In this document: piece by piece, positions 35,668 to 44,568 of the stretch
Numbering within the stretch: position 1 is the stretch's first letter
How the letters are laid out: every line of letters begins with the position of its first letter
Source of the DNA: Opitutales bacterium
GTDB lineage: Bacteria > Verrucomicrobiota > Verrucomicrobiia > Opitutales > Intestinicryptomonadaceae
Assembly (NCBI GenBank): GCA_015061945.1
Contig: SUVP01000002.1
Coordinates: forward strand, 62,001 to 126,000
Direction: 5' to 3'
DNA length: 64,000 nt
Made by a program: the position numbers and the translations under genes
The notes under the pieces: generated by a model
Seen by the model: the letters and a program-made list of their open reading frames with translations, nothing else
The model's database searches: none
Told to the model about the DNA's origin: nothing

Positions 35668-37323
35668 ATGTCTTCAAATTATAACAATACTCCTAATGAT
35701 ACAGGTTGGGCACTTATCTATTTTTTGATAGTTGCCGTTTTCTTCACATTTATCGCATTTGCAGTACACATTGTGCTTGGTATTATAGTATTATTTGTGT
35801 TCGCAGGTATCTATTGGTACATTACAGAAAGTGAAAAAGAAAACAAGACAAAGTCATCCCCTACATCAAATCGTTCGTCGATTCGTAAAAGACAAAATTT
35901 ATTAAATACTCAATTTATATCTCAAGCGTTCTTTAACGATTTACTGAAACAAACAAACGAAGTCATATCATTTGCAAGAATGTTAGATTACGATTCCAAA
36001 TTTCATGAATTTACGGATGAGTTAAATAATGTTAAAATTGAATTCACTGACGATTCTTCATTGGGAAGTTTCGATTCAAATTCTTTCATAAGCAAAATTC
36101 AGTTGATAATACTCGTCGACTTCGCAAGAAGTTTGTTGCACGCAGGACATAAATTAAATCTAAAATCAAAAGAAGGTTTTGGTCTTTTGGTCTTGATGTG
36201 TTATACTATTTACGATAGCAAGATGTCTTACGATATGATAGAAGTTTATAGACAAAAACTTGTAAATATAAGCGAATCCATTATAAATCAACTTCTACAA
36301 GTTCCCGAGCCAGAAGAAAAATTCATTTTAAGTAAATTAATTGGTGATTATAATAGCGATTATAAACTACAATATCATATTCTAATTTATAGATACATCT
36401 CATTAATTGCTAAATGTGATTCAGTAGTAACACAACAAGAAAATGATTGGATGGACGAAATTATGACGTTAGGAAAAAGTGGGACGGCTACACCTGTCTC
36501 TGAATCCTTTTCAACTGAAACTACATCGCCCATTGAAGAGTTAAATACATTAATCGGATTAGACAGTGTAAAAGCTGAAATATCAACTTTAACAAATTTA
36601 ATAAAAATCCAACAACACAGAAAGACAAAAGGACTAAAAGTAACAACACCATCGTATCATTGTGTATTTACTGGAAACCCAGGAACTGGGAAAACAACTG
36701 TCGCTCGAATTGTATCTGGAATTTATAAAGATTTAGGTATTTTAAAAAAAGGTCATTTAGTTGAAACAGATCGCTCGGGATTGGTCGCAGAATATGTTGG
36801 TCAAACGGCTATTAAGACAAATAAGATTATTGATAAAGCTCTTGATGGTGTCTTATTCATAGATGAAGCTTATACTTTAGTAAATCAAAGTCAAAACGAT
36901 TTCGGATACGAAGCTATTGCTACACTTTTAAAAAGAATGGAGGATAATAGAGATCGTTTAGTTGTTGTCCTTGCCGGATATTCAAAGGAAATGCAAGACT
37001 TTATAAACTCAAACCCAGGCTTGCATTCGAGATTTAACAGATATATAGATTTTCCCGATTATACAGTGGAGGAACTACTTCAAATATTTAAGTTGCGTGC
37101 AAAAAAATTTGAATACATTATCACGCCAGAAACTGAAGAAACTCTATTACTCCTATTTAAAAAGGCAATAGAAAGCAAAGCTGATGGTTTTGGAAATGGA
37201 CGCTATGTGAGAAATATATTTGATAAAACTATTGAACGCCAAGCGACACGTTTGTCTTCTCAAAGCAATCTATCTGTTGACACACTATCTAAAATATTAC
37301 CTGAAGATATTCCAAATGAATAA
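35668..37323 (+). CDS. Membrane-anchored CbxX/SpoVK-type AAA+ ATPase with TerB-like region
   Basis: A 551-residue protein with two N-terminal membrane helices (about 14-32 and 35-52) and a charged linker. The helical middle region (about 80-280) has a weak TerB/DnaJ-adjacent look (CDSVVTQQENDWMDEIM). The C-terminal CbxX/CfqX-type AAA module has Walker A GNPGTGKT (336-343), Walker B LFIDEA (396-401) and arginine-finger region GLHSRF. CbxX proteins remodel Rubisco or, in Bacillus, act in sporulation and secretion contexts; neither partner is here. Codon use (TTA, AGA, few TCG) is more AT-rich than in neighbours, hinting at separate acquisition. No Shine-Dalgarno is visible before the ATG. Substrate unknown. 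Confidence 0.8.
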   Translation: MSSNYNNTPNDTGWALIYFLIVAVFFTFIAFAVHIVLGIIVLFVFAGIYWYITESEKENKTKSSPTSNRSSIRKRQNLLNTQFISQAFFNDLLKQTNEVISFARMLDYDSKFHEFTDELNNVKIEFTDDSSLGSFDSNSFISKIQLIILVDFARSLLHAGHKLNLKSKEGFGLLVLMCYTIYDSKMSYDMIEVYRQKLVNISESIINQLLQVPEPEEKFILSKLIGDYNSDYKLQYHILIYRYISLIAKCDSVVTQQENDWMDEIMTLGKSGTATPVSESFSTETTSPIEELNTLIGLDSVKAEISTLTNLIKIQQHRKTKGLKVTTPSYHCVFTGNPGTGKTTVARIVSGIYKDLGILKKGHLVETDRSGLVAEYVGQTAIKTNKIIDKALDGVLFIDEAYTLVNQSQNDFGYEAIATLLKRMEDNRDRLVVVLAGYSKEMQDFINSNPGLHSRFNRYIDFPDYTVEELLQIFKLRAKKFEYIITPETEETLLLLFKKAIESKADGFGNGRYVRNIFDKTIERQATRLSSQSNLSVDTLSKILPEDIPNE

Positions 37324-37385
37324 ATATCGCTTTTTTATCTAATAATAAAACATCGCACATTTTAATTTGATTTTCTTCTCACACA

Positions 37386-37416
37386 AAAAAAGGCATCGAT
37401 AATCGATGCCTTTTTG
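37386..37416. terminator. Bidirectional rho-independent terminator
   Basis: Stem GGCATCGA / TCGATGCC with a 3-base loop, an A-run before and a T-run after, between the convergent AAA gene and nrdJ. Confidence 0.85.
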
Positions 37417-37435
37417 TTTGATGTTTTGAGAGCAA

Positions 37436-40400
37436 TTATGCTCCGCAACCACCGTCTTTATATCCGCAATCGCGACATGAACGGCACTTGCCGTCGAAAA
37501 CGTATGAGTATGAGTGGCACTTCGGGCATGTTAATGCACTGCTCATAGCCTTGTCTGCTCTCTTTGGCTTTGGTGGTGTTGCCATCAATGGAAGTTCTGT
37601 TTGCATCGGCTTATGTTCTACGCCCTTAATTTTGAGTGTATGTGTGGAATTCGAGAACATTTCGCTGATGTAGTTTTGGTCGAGCGAACGCAAGCGACGT
37701 TCGTTTTCGGCTGGGAACATCCAATCGAGCAACTGCATCAAGAGGTCAACAATACTCTTACAGTTGTGGATTTCAGGCTTATCTTCTTCTTGATATTCGC
37801 CAATCTTTACCCATCCAGATGGATCAAACGACATATATCTAAATGATGAAATAAAGCTATCAAATGGTACACCATATTGCAAGGCGATTGAGAACGCCTT
37901 ACAGAATGCGTCAAACATACCATTGATAAATGATCCACCTTGACCCAAGTGTCCAAAGATTTCTGCACATGTACCAGTTTCAGAAATACCGACAGTCATA
38001 AAACCGTTGATATCGTTGCCGATTGTGAACTTTACTGTCTGTCCCCAACGGCGATATGGCAAGCGTTTACGGATTGGATTTGCGTGTTCTTGAATTCTGA
38101 TTTGTGTAGCTGTCTTGAGCAGTTGTTGCCATGCTTCTTGAACTTCTGTTGAATCCAAACGTGTGCTATAAACTGCGTTTGCCTTTGAACCATCGCGATA
38201 GATTGCAATACACTTTACGCCGAGTTCATGGCTTTCAACAAGACTGTTTGCGATGTCCTCTTCGGTCGCCGACGATGGCATATTGATTGTCTTCGACGAC
38301 GCACCCGAGATAAATGGTTGAAGTGCACCAAGCATCTTGACGTGGCCTTCTGTTGCGATACAACGTGTTCCGCCGTATGGAATATTTGCACAATCGAACA
38401 CTTTAAGTGTTTCTTGGCTAATCCACGGAATATCTTCCATATGTCCGCAACCGAAGTAAATCGACATATCGTTGATAGAAAGTTTACCCTTTTCTGATTG
38501 CGATGCGAGTTGCTTAATGAAGCTGAAGTACTCGTCGTCATCATGGAATACAGAAATGCGTGAGCTAATTTCTTTGCAAGTTTCGCCACCTTCGCTGAGG
38601 TTACGCAAGATGTCGATACGTTCCTTGACGTGTTTCGATTGCAAGAAGTTTTCAACCCCTGCCAAGCCTGATACTTCTGCGACGATTGTTACAATTTGTT
38701 CAAATGAATAGCCGAGTTTTGCCAAGCCCATTGGAACAAGACCATTGATAAGTGTCATTGTACCGCCACCGCTGAGTTGCTTGTGTTTTACAAGTGAATA
38801 TTCTGGTTCTGCAGATGTTGTACCTTCTTCATAAATTCCGAGTGGAGCACTGATTGTTCCTGTCGGAGCAATACATGTTACAAAGCTATTGCGGAAAGTT
38901 TTTGATGCACGAACAACGTTCCACATTTCGCCAGCTTCTGCGATAACTGCACGCCATTCGTCGCCGATATTCAAGCCGTCTGCGCCGATACTCAAACGGA
39001 AACCTTCCAATGCGTCTGCTGGTGTGAACGATTCTTCGTTCGGCAAGTCCATATTCTTTTGCGAACCGACTTTCATACCAGTCATCTTCTTGAGTTCATC
39101 ATTCATCAACGAGTGCATATTGATAACTCTGCGCATACTTCCCTTGATGAGTGGGAATTTTGTGAATGTACCCAAGACATCTGAAAGTTGTGCACTGACC
39201 GCATAGCAAGTTGATGTCAAAAGCGATGCCAAGCTTGATGCGATTGCTCTGCCTGTCGGTGAATCGTAAGGAATACCGAGCGACATCAACAAGCCACCAA
39301 CGTTTGCAAAACCGATACCTGTTGTGCGATAGTTGACTGTGTTAATTGCGATTTCTGGAATTGGGAACCCGCCCTTTGATACGTTCATATCGGCAGCCAT
39401 CATCGCAATTTGTACCGCTTTCTTGAAACGCTCAATATCAAATACACCGTTGCGATAGAAGCGAAGAATATTGAACGAGCTAAGGTTGCAAGAGCTAAAT
39501 ACAGGTCCGAGATATTCCGAGCAAGGATTACTTGTTTCAATCATCAATTCGTCGCGGAATGTGCTCCAGAAGTTGATAATATCGTTATTGTGCAATCCTG
39601 GTTCTGCGTTGTTCCAAATTGCTGTTGCCATAATGCTGAGCAATTCAGATGGATCGTACTTGCGAACGATATGCGATGGATCTTTAACCCAACGTGTAGC
39701 GTATTTTTCGCCATTCTTATATGCGAGCCAGAAACCGCTCTTCATCGAGACAGTGTGGTTTGCATTTTGGTTTGAAAGTGTCTGACCATATACGAGGTCG
39801 TCCATTGCAGGGCTGAAAGACTTATCGACCACAAATGGTGTCGAGAGCAACATTCTTGCTGCGATGTGTTCTTCTGGTGTGCCGTCTTTGAGCTTTTGTT
39901 CTGCGAGCTTACGGAGTCCGTACTGAACATTGTGTTCTTGCAAGATAACTTTTGCGAGTTCTTCTTGCTTAAACTTTGTGTGTACAAATTCAAATACGTC
40001 TGGGTGGTCTGAATACATAACGACCATTCTCGCTGCACGACGTGTTTTTCCGCCCGACTTGATTGCACCAGCCATTTTGTCCCAACCTCTGTCGAACGAG
40101 AGTGGGCCCGATGCTGAACCTTTTCCTGCGATTGGTTCGCCTTCGCTTCGCAATGATGAAATGTTGATACCAACACCAGAGCCACTCGAGAAAATGCAAC
40201 CTTCTGTATATTGATGTTTAAGGATTGCTTCCATCGAGTCTTTCACGCCCAAAATAAAGCATGCACTCGCTTGTGGATTTGAGTATGTTGAAATAGCTTT
40301 TTTTGCTTCAACAACGCCTTTCTTTGTTTCTACACCATAGAATGCTTCGTTGCCGTGGTTGCCGAGAATATCGCGGAGGTCAGGACGTCCCCAACGCCAT

Positions 40401-40858
40401 TGTTCCCATTGACCAATATTAAACCAAACTGGGCTGTTTGGAGCCCAAATTTGATGCAAGAGCATATACTTCATTTCTTGGTTGAATACCAATGCCGACT
40501 TTTCGTCTGCGAAGTATCCCATTTGGAAGCCCCAAACTGTGTATGTGTTTGCGATACGGTCGAAAATATGTTTGAGTGAATCTTCGTATTCTGGAGTACC
40601 AGGGTCTTTACCAAAAATGTATTTGCTGATTGTAATCTTAAGTGCATTATCGCCCCAGTGTGCTGGTACTTCTACGCTTTTGCGTTCAAAAACTGTTTCG
40701 CCAGCTGCAAACATCTTGATATCGGCACGAACCCACTTTGCTGTGTCGTAAGCAAATGTGCCTTCTTTTGTGAAAAATCTTTGAATCTTAAAACCGCCTG
40801 ACGGGCCCTTTTTGCCCAAGTCAAGTATTTGATTTCCGTCTACTGTGATTTTAGCCAT
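37436..40858 (-). CDS. nrdJ: Adenosylcobalamin-dependent (class II) ribonucleoside-diphosphate reductase
   Basis: A 1140-residue B12-dependent reductase making deoxyribonucleotides without oxygen or an iron subunit. It shows the class II core: SACFILGVKDSM, GSGVGINISSLRS, ETSNPCSEYLGP (the NPCSE active-site block), SSCNLSSFN, and the finger-loop region GIYEEGTTSAEP. It ends in a zinc ribbon (last 30 residues, CPKC...CRSCRDC...GGC), which supplies redox cysteines. The length is typical of the long cobalamin form. This fits an anaerobic or microaerophilic life and requires a B12 supply. The upstream 334 bases were searched by eye for a cobalamin riboswitch, and none was recognised. Confidence 0.96.
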   Translation of the reverse strand: MAKITVDGNQILDLGKKGPSGGFKIQRFFTKEGTFAYDTAKWVRADIKMFAAGETVFERKSVEVPAHWGDNALKITISKYIFGKDPGTPEYEDSLKHIFDRIANTYTVWGFQMGYFADEKSALVFNQEMKYMLLHQIWAPNSPVWFNIGQWEQWRWGRPDLRDILGNHGNEAFYGVETKKGVVEAKKAISTYSNPQASACFILGVKDSMEAILKHQYTEGCIFSSGSGVGINISSLRSEGEPIAGKGSASGPLSFDRGWDKMAGAIKSGGKTRRAARMVVMYSDHPDVFEFVHTKFKQEELAKVILQEHNVQYGLRKLAEQKLKDGTPEEHIAARMLLSTPFVVDKSFSPAMDDLVYGQTLSNQNANHTVSMKSGFWLAYKNGEKYATRWVKDPSHIVRKYDPSELLSIMATAIWNNAEPGLHNNDIINFWSTFRDELMIETSNPCSEYLGPVFSSCNLSSFNILRFYRNGVFDIERFKKAVQIAMMAADMNVSKGGFPIPEIAINTVNYRTTGIGFANVGGLLMSLGIPYDSPTGRAIASSLASLLTSTCYAVSAQLSDVLGTFTKFPLIKGSMRRVINMHSLMNDELKKMTGMKVGSQKNMDLPNEESFTPADALEGFRLSIGADGLNIGDEWRAVIAEAGEMWNVVRASKTFRNSFVTCIAPTGTISAPLGIYEEGTTSAEPEYSLVKHKQLSGGGTMTLINGLVPMGLAKLGYSFEQIVTIVAEVSGLAGVENFLQSKHVKERIDILRNLSEGGETCKEISSRISVFHDDDEYFSFIKQLASQSEKGKLSINDMSIYFGCGHMEDIPWISQETLKVFDCANIPYGGTRCIATEGHVKMLGALQPFISGASSKTINMPSSATEEDIANSLVESHELGVKCIAIYRDGSKANAVYSTRLDSTEVQEAWQQLLKTATQIRIQEHANPIRKRLPYRRWGQTVKFTIGNDINGFMTVGISETGTCAEIFGHLGQGGSFINGMFDAFCKAFSIALQYGVPFDSFISSFRYMSFDPSGWVKIGEYQEEDKPEIHNCKSIVDLLMQLLDWMFPAENERRLRSLDQNYISEMFSNSTHTLKIKGVEHKPMQTELPLMATPPKPKRADKAMSSALTCPKCHSYSYVFDGKCRSCRDCGYKDGGCGA

Positions 40859-41192
40859 GTCCTGTAATGCTTTCCTAATTTAAGGGGTTGTGAATGTGTG
40901 AAATGAATGTGTAAAAAAATTGTCGAAAAACGCAAAATACAAAGAGAAAAAAAGACAATGCCTACTGCCTGTAAACAGAACGCATATTCAAATTTATTTT
41001 TCTTGTATCGCTTTTTCTGACAATAACACAAAACCCAAAAAGCAACATTGTCAAATGTAATTTTAAAATATTTTTAAGTTTTTGCAAATTACTAATACTA
41101 ACGCTCTTGCAAATCAACAAAAGCCCCATTGCCTTATTTTTTCGAGCAATTATAAAATAACAAAAGACAAAGAAAAATAGTGTAAAACATCA
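40859..41192. other. Intergenic region upstream of nrdJ
   Basis: 334 AT-rich bases between the RNA methyltransferase gene start side and nrdJ. It should hold the nrdJ promoter. No ORF with coding character, tRNA or convincing riboswitch was seen. The only structured element is a short direct repeat near nrdJ (listed separately). Confidence 0.5.
40891..40912. repeat. Direct repeat TGAATGTGT x2 before nrdJ
   Basis: Two perfect 9-base copies, TGAATGTGT at 40891 and 40904, start-to-start 13 bases, 33 bases upstream of the nrdJ start. Read on the minus strand they are ACACATTCA. Two sites beside an nrd gene could be a regulator's binding pair (NrdR is the known case), but they do not match the NrdR box well. 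Confidence 0.35.
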
Positions 41193-42071
41193 TTAAATAT
41201 CAAACGATACTTTTGCATATATTGAAAGAGGTAAATCAAACCCTTTGGATGATTTTATTGCGAGTTCCCCGCACTCAAATTTAGCATTTTTTCTATTGCC
41301 GAAATATTGCATAAGCATATTCGATGCCATAATTGATGATGCTTCGATAGAATACAATGTCATCAATACAAACATAGGTTTTTTAGACAAAATTTTCGAG
41401 CATACATCGAGCAATTCTGGGAGCATTTTTTCAAGCTTCCATAGCTCATTTCTTGGACCTCTACCAAATGCGGGAGGGTCGAGAACAATGGCGTCGTAGA
41501 CAGAGCCTCTACGTTCTTCACGTTTTGCAAATTTTAGTGCATCATCAACAATCCAACGTATTGGAGCATTTGCAAGACCGCTTTCTTCTTGATTTTTTCT
41601 CGCCCAATCAACCGATGGTTTTGATGCATCGACGTGTGTTGCAAAAAAGCCACCTTTTGCACCTGCGAGAGTTGCTCCACCCGTATAGCCAAATAAGTTC
41701 AAGAGTTTTGGCTTACCTTCGCCTTTATAATTTTTTGCAGAATCTTTGATAAACTGCCAATGTGGCGACTGTTCTGGGAAAACACCCAAGTGTTTAGTTC
41801 CGTCCATAAATTTTGTACGGAATTTAATCGACTCCCAATCCATTATTGGAGCTGGAATTTTCTTATAAAATTGCCAATAAGTATTTTTTTTCTCTTCGTC
41901 GAAATGTTTTGCGTGTGCATTTTTCCACAACTCTGGAGAGGATGGTTTCCACCATGCTTTTGGCTCACTTCTGATTACAATTACGTCGCCAAAACGCTCA
42001 AGTTTGAGCCTATCGCCACTATCAATAAGCTCATAATCCGACCACTGCGAGTTGAGGATTTCTATATTCAT
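41193..42071 (-). CDS. RlmI/RlmK-like class I SAM-dependent (rRNA) methyltransferase
   Basis: A 292-residue methyltransferase. The SAM-binding motif I is LNLFGYTGGATLAGAKGG, followed by THVDASKPSVDWARKNQ and the catalytic LDPPAFGRGP, the layout of RlmI/RlmK-type 23S rRNA methyltransferases. It is shorter than RlmI and lacks the N-terminal PUA domain, having instead about 100 residues starting with a small beta-rich segment. The exact target nucleotide is unknown. Its ATG shares one base with the hisA stop, so the two genes are coupled. Confidence 0.8.
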   Translation of the reverse strand: MNIEILNSQWSDYELIDSGDRLKLERFGDVIVIRSEPKAWWKPSSPELWKNAHAKHFDEEKKNTYWQFYKKIPAPIMDWESIKFRTKFMDGTKHLGVFPEQSPHWQFIKDSAKNYKGEGKPKLLNLFGYTGGATLAGAKGGFFATHVDASKPSVDWARKNQEESGLANAPIRWIVDDALKFAKREERRGSVYDAIVLDPPAFGRGPRNELWKLEKMLPELLDVCSKILSKKPMFVLMTLYSIEASSIMASNMLMQYFGNRKNAKFECGELAIKSSKGFDLPLSIYAKVSFDI

Positions 42072-42808
42072 TACGCATTCGCAATTTTGATAATATTCTT
42101 TAAATCGACACGTTTTTCGTATATCGCCTTGCCGACGATTGCCCCGTGAAGATTAGGATATTTCAGCGAAAGTTCTTTTAAATCTACAATATCTTTATCT
42201 GCCGAAACACCACCCGATGCAATCAACTGCGATCCAAATGGAGCTATTGTTTGCAACATTTTTTCTTGTGCTGGCAAGTTTGCTCCCGACAACATACCGT
42301 CGGTATCAATGTCTGTATAGATGAAAGTTTTTACGCCACCTTTTGCGAGGCGTTCGGCGAGTTCATACGCTGTATATTCAGCAACTTCAACCCAACCTTT
42401 AATTGCAACTTTCCCACCTTTTGCATCTACGCCAACTGCGATTTTTTCGCCATATTTTTGAGCGAGTTCTTCAGCAAATTCTGGATTTGTACAAGCTTTT
42501 GTACCGATGATTGCCCTGCTCACGCCAGCGTCAAACGCTGCACGCACAGACGATTCATCTCGCATACCACCACCGAGTTCTACGAACATACCGAGTTCTG
42601 CAATCGCTTGAATTGTCTTGAGGTTTCGCATAGCACCTTCAAACGCACCGTCGAGATCAACTACATGGATTACATCTGAACCTGCGTCGACAAATGCTCT
42701 TGCGGCATCTACGGGATTTTCAAAATAAACTGTGCTATCGTTTGCCAGACCTTTACGCAAGCGAACGCACTTACCATCCTTAATATCTACTGCTGGATAA
42801 ATTTTCAT
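42071..42808 (-). CDS. hisA: HisA, ProFAR isomerase of histidine synthesis
   Basis: A 245-residue (beta/alpha)8 isomerase for the fourth step of histidine synthesis. It has the duplicated half-barrel signature: IYPAVDIKDGKCVRLRKG with catalytic Asp8, VELGGGMRDE, AIIGTKA, AVGVDAKGGKV, YTDIDTDGMLSG with the second catalytic Asp, and LIASGGVSADKD. The length is standard. It is not in a his operon here; the neighbours are a methyltransferase and a TPR/FGE-like protein. Confidence 0.96.
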   Translation of the reverse strand: MKIYPAVDIKDGKCVRLRKGLANDSTVYFENPVDAARAFVDAGSDVIHVVDLDGAFEGAMRNLKTIQAIAELGMFVELGGGMRDESSVRAAFDAGVSRAIIGTKACTNPEFAEELAQKYGEKIAVGVDAKGGKVAIKGWVEVAEYTAYELAERLAKGGVKTFIYTDIDTDGMLSGANLPAQEKMLQTIAPFGSQLIASGGVSADKDIVDLKELSLKYPNLHGAIVGKAIYEKRVDLKNIIKIANA

Positions 42809-42815
42809 ATCAATC

Positions 42816-44507
42816 TTATAGTTCTACAACAATACGGAATCCGACCATTCTGTTGCGTTGTTTTGGGTCAAAATCTTTCAATGGGATTTCTGTCATTGCG
42901 TCGAGCGATGTCTGTGCACCACCACCGATAATTTTAATATTTTCGGTTGCCGATGAATCCTTCTTTACAAATTCTGCGACATTGCCGAGCAAGTCAAAAA
43001 ATCCTTTGTCGTTAGATTTTTTTGTAGCGACAGGTTGAGTCATCCCACCACTATTCATATTATTCCATGAAATATCGTTTAAATCTACATATCGCAAAGA
43101 ACCAATTACAGTTTTGTATTCTGCCAAACTTGGTAATTCGACTTTTTTGCCTAAAAGCCACGATGCACGTTGGCAGAAACGTTGTGCGTCATCGAGCGTA
43201 ACGGAATCGACTGGACGCTTCAAATTGTCTGAATAACGGCTTGGATTTTCTTGCATCACTATTGAATACAATTCTTGCGAAACTTCTGTTTTAAGCATTT
43301 TTCTCGATTTTGAATTTTCGATTGCATTCAATGAAGAATAAATCAATTTCTGTACTTTTGAAATATCTTTGACCATAAAATCGATATATCTTAAACGCAT
43401 AAGAATATCGTCGGGCAAGAGTTTGCTTTGTGGGAAATTCTTAGTAAAGTGTTCAGTTTTTCTGATGAGGTTTGCAGTTGTTTCTGGCACTTGCGACATA
43501 TCGCCTTTTTGGAGCGACTTTATCAAAGTTGCATCTTGTTCTTTAATTTCTTGTGCAAACTTCCAGCTGTACGCTTCAACTTTCTTTAACTCGTATTCGC
43601 GAGCTTTTTCTTCCGATACAAGCTTACTTTTTGGATACAATTTATTGATATTGCGTTGGCATTGTGCCGCATCAGAATAAGCTTCAGAGGCGATAAGGTA
43701 TTCACCTTTTGCTTCGGCTTCTTTAGCTTGTTTTAAGTGTTCGACGATTTTTTCAGCAAGTCCGCCTGAATTGAGAGATTGCAATTCGGATTCGATTTGC
43801 ATCAAACGTGAAAAATCGGTATAAATCGAGCTTGGGTATGTTGCGTGCAAGTGTGAAATAGCTTCCAACGTTTTTTCGTACAATTCTTTTGCCTTGATAA
43901 CATCGCCCTTTTCGCGTGCTTGAATTGCCGATTTCTCAAGCTCGACACTTTTCATATAAGCTGGTTGAGCTTCGAGCATTTTTACTTTTCTATCAAAATT
44001 TACACGCTTTGTGATATTGTTAAATTTTGAAAGTGGATATTCTGCATTAACTTTTGATTGTAAATCGTAAGCTTCTTTAAAAAGATCTCTTGCAGTAGAA
44101 ATATCTTTTCTATCTTCAGCTTCTTGTGCACGGATTGCGATAGAATCTATCGTTTCGCTGATTGGCTGTGCTTCTACGTTTTGGAGTCTTGTTTGAAGTT
44201 TCATCAAACGTTCTGCAGGGGCACGGCTTCCAGTCAAAGCTCTATCGATATATTTTTCTTGAAGTGCGATTGCATCTCGAAGTTTTTCGATAGCCTTCTG
44301 TGTGATTGTATTTGCTGTGGCAGCTTGTTCAAACTCCATCTCCAAGCGTTCTGACTCTTTTAGCAGACGTGAACTTTCTGCAAGAGGGTCAATATCATTA
44401 AATTTGACTTGTTCGACTTTACCTGGTCCGAGCAGAGTCAAAAAGTAAAATACTCCCAAAACGAGAGATGCCAACAACGTGAAAAAAAATGCTTTAAGTA
44501 TTTTCAT
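42816..44507 (-). CDS. Membrane-anchored helical-repeat protein with FGE/sulfatase-modifying-like C-terminus
   Basis: Start chosen at ATG 44507 (563 residues); an upstream TTG at 44519 is possible. It has a single N-terminal anchor (KILKAFFFTLLASLVLGVFY) and a long alpha-helical, coiled-coil or TPR-like region (about 30-425) with repeats such as AREKGDVIKAKELYEKTLEA and AEAKGEYLIASEAYSDAAQC. The last 130 residues resemble a formylglycine-generating-enzyme/SUMF1 fold: VELPSLAEYKTVIGSLRY, LLGNVAEFVKK, and RNRMVGFRIVVEL. The cysteine pair needed for FGE activity is not seen, so it is likely a structural or binding member. It is probably periplasmic. It lies 7 bases before hisA; no functional link is evident. 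Confidence 0.65.
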   Translation of the reverse strand: MKILKAFFFTLLASLVLGVFYFLTLLGPGKVEQVKFNDIDPLAESSRLLKESERLEMEFEQAATANTITQKAIEKLRDAIALQEKYIDRALTGSRAPAERLMKLQTRLQNVEAQPISETIDSIAIRAQEAEDRKDISTARDLFKEAYDLQSKVNAEYPLSKFNNITKRVNFDRKVKMLEAQPAYMKSVELEKSAIQAREKGDVIKAKELYEKTLEAISHLHATYPSSIYTDFSRLMQIESELQSLNSGGLAEKIVEHLKQAKEAEAKGEYLIASEAYSDAAQCQRNINKLYPKSKLVSEEKAREYELKKVEAYSWKFAQEIKEQDATLIKSLQKGDMSQVPETTANLIRKTEHFTKNFPQSKLLPDDILMRLRYIDFMVKDISKVQKLIYSSLNAIENSKSRKMLKTEVSQELYSIVMQENPSRYSDNLKRPVDSVTLDDAQRFCQRASWLLGKKVELPSLAEYKTVIGSLRYVDLNDISWNNMNSGGMTQPVATKKSNDKGFFDLLGNVAEFVKKDSSATENIKIIGGGAQTSLDAMTEIPLKDFDPKQRNRMVGFRIVVEL

Positions 44508-44568
44508 AAATATAACCAAGTATTCTTTCGTTAATTTAAAAAAAAGTCAATTTATATAATCTAATTAT

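Noticed and set aside
40859-41192. Cobalamin riboswitch before nrdJ
   Set aside because: No B12-box-like or multi-stem conserved core could be recognised, although the enzyme depends on B12.
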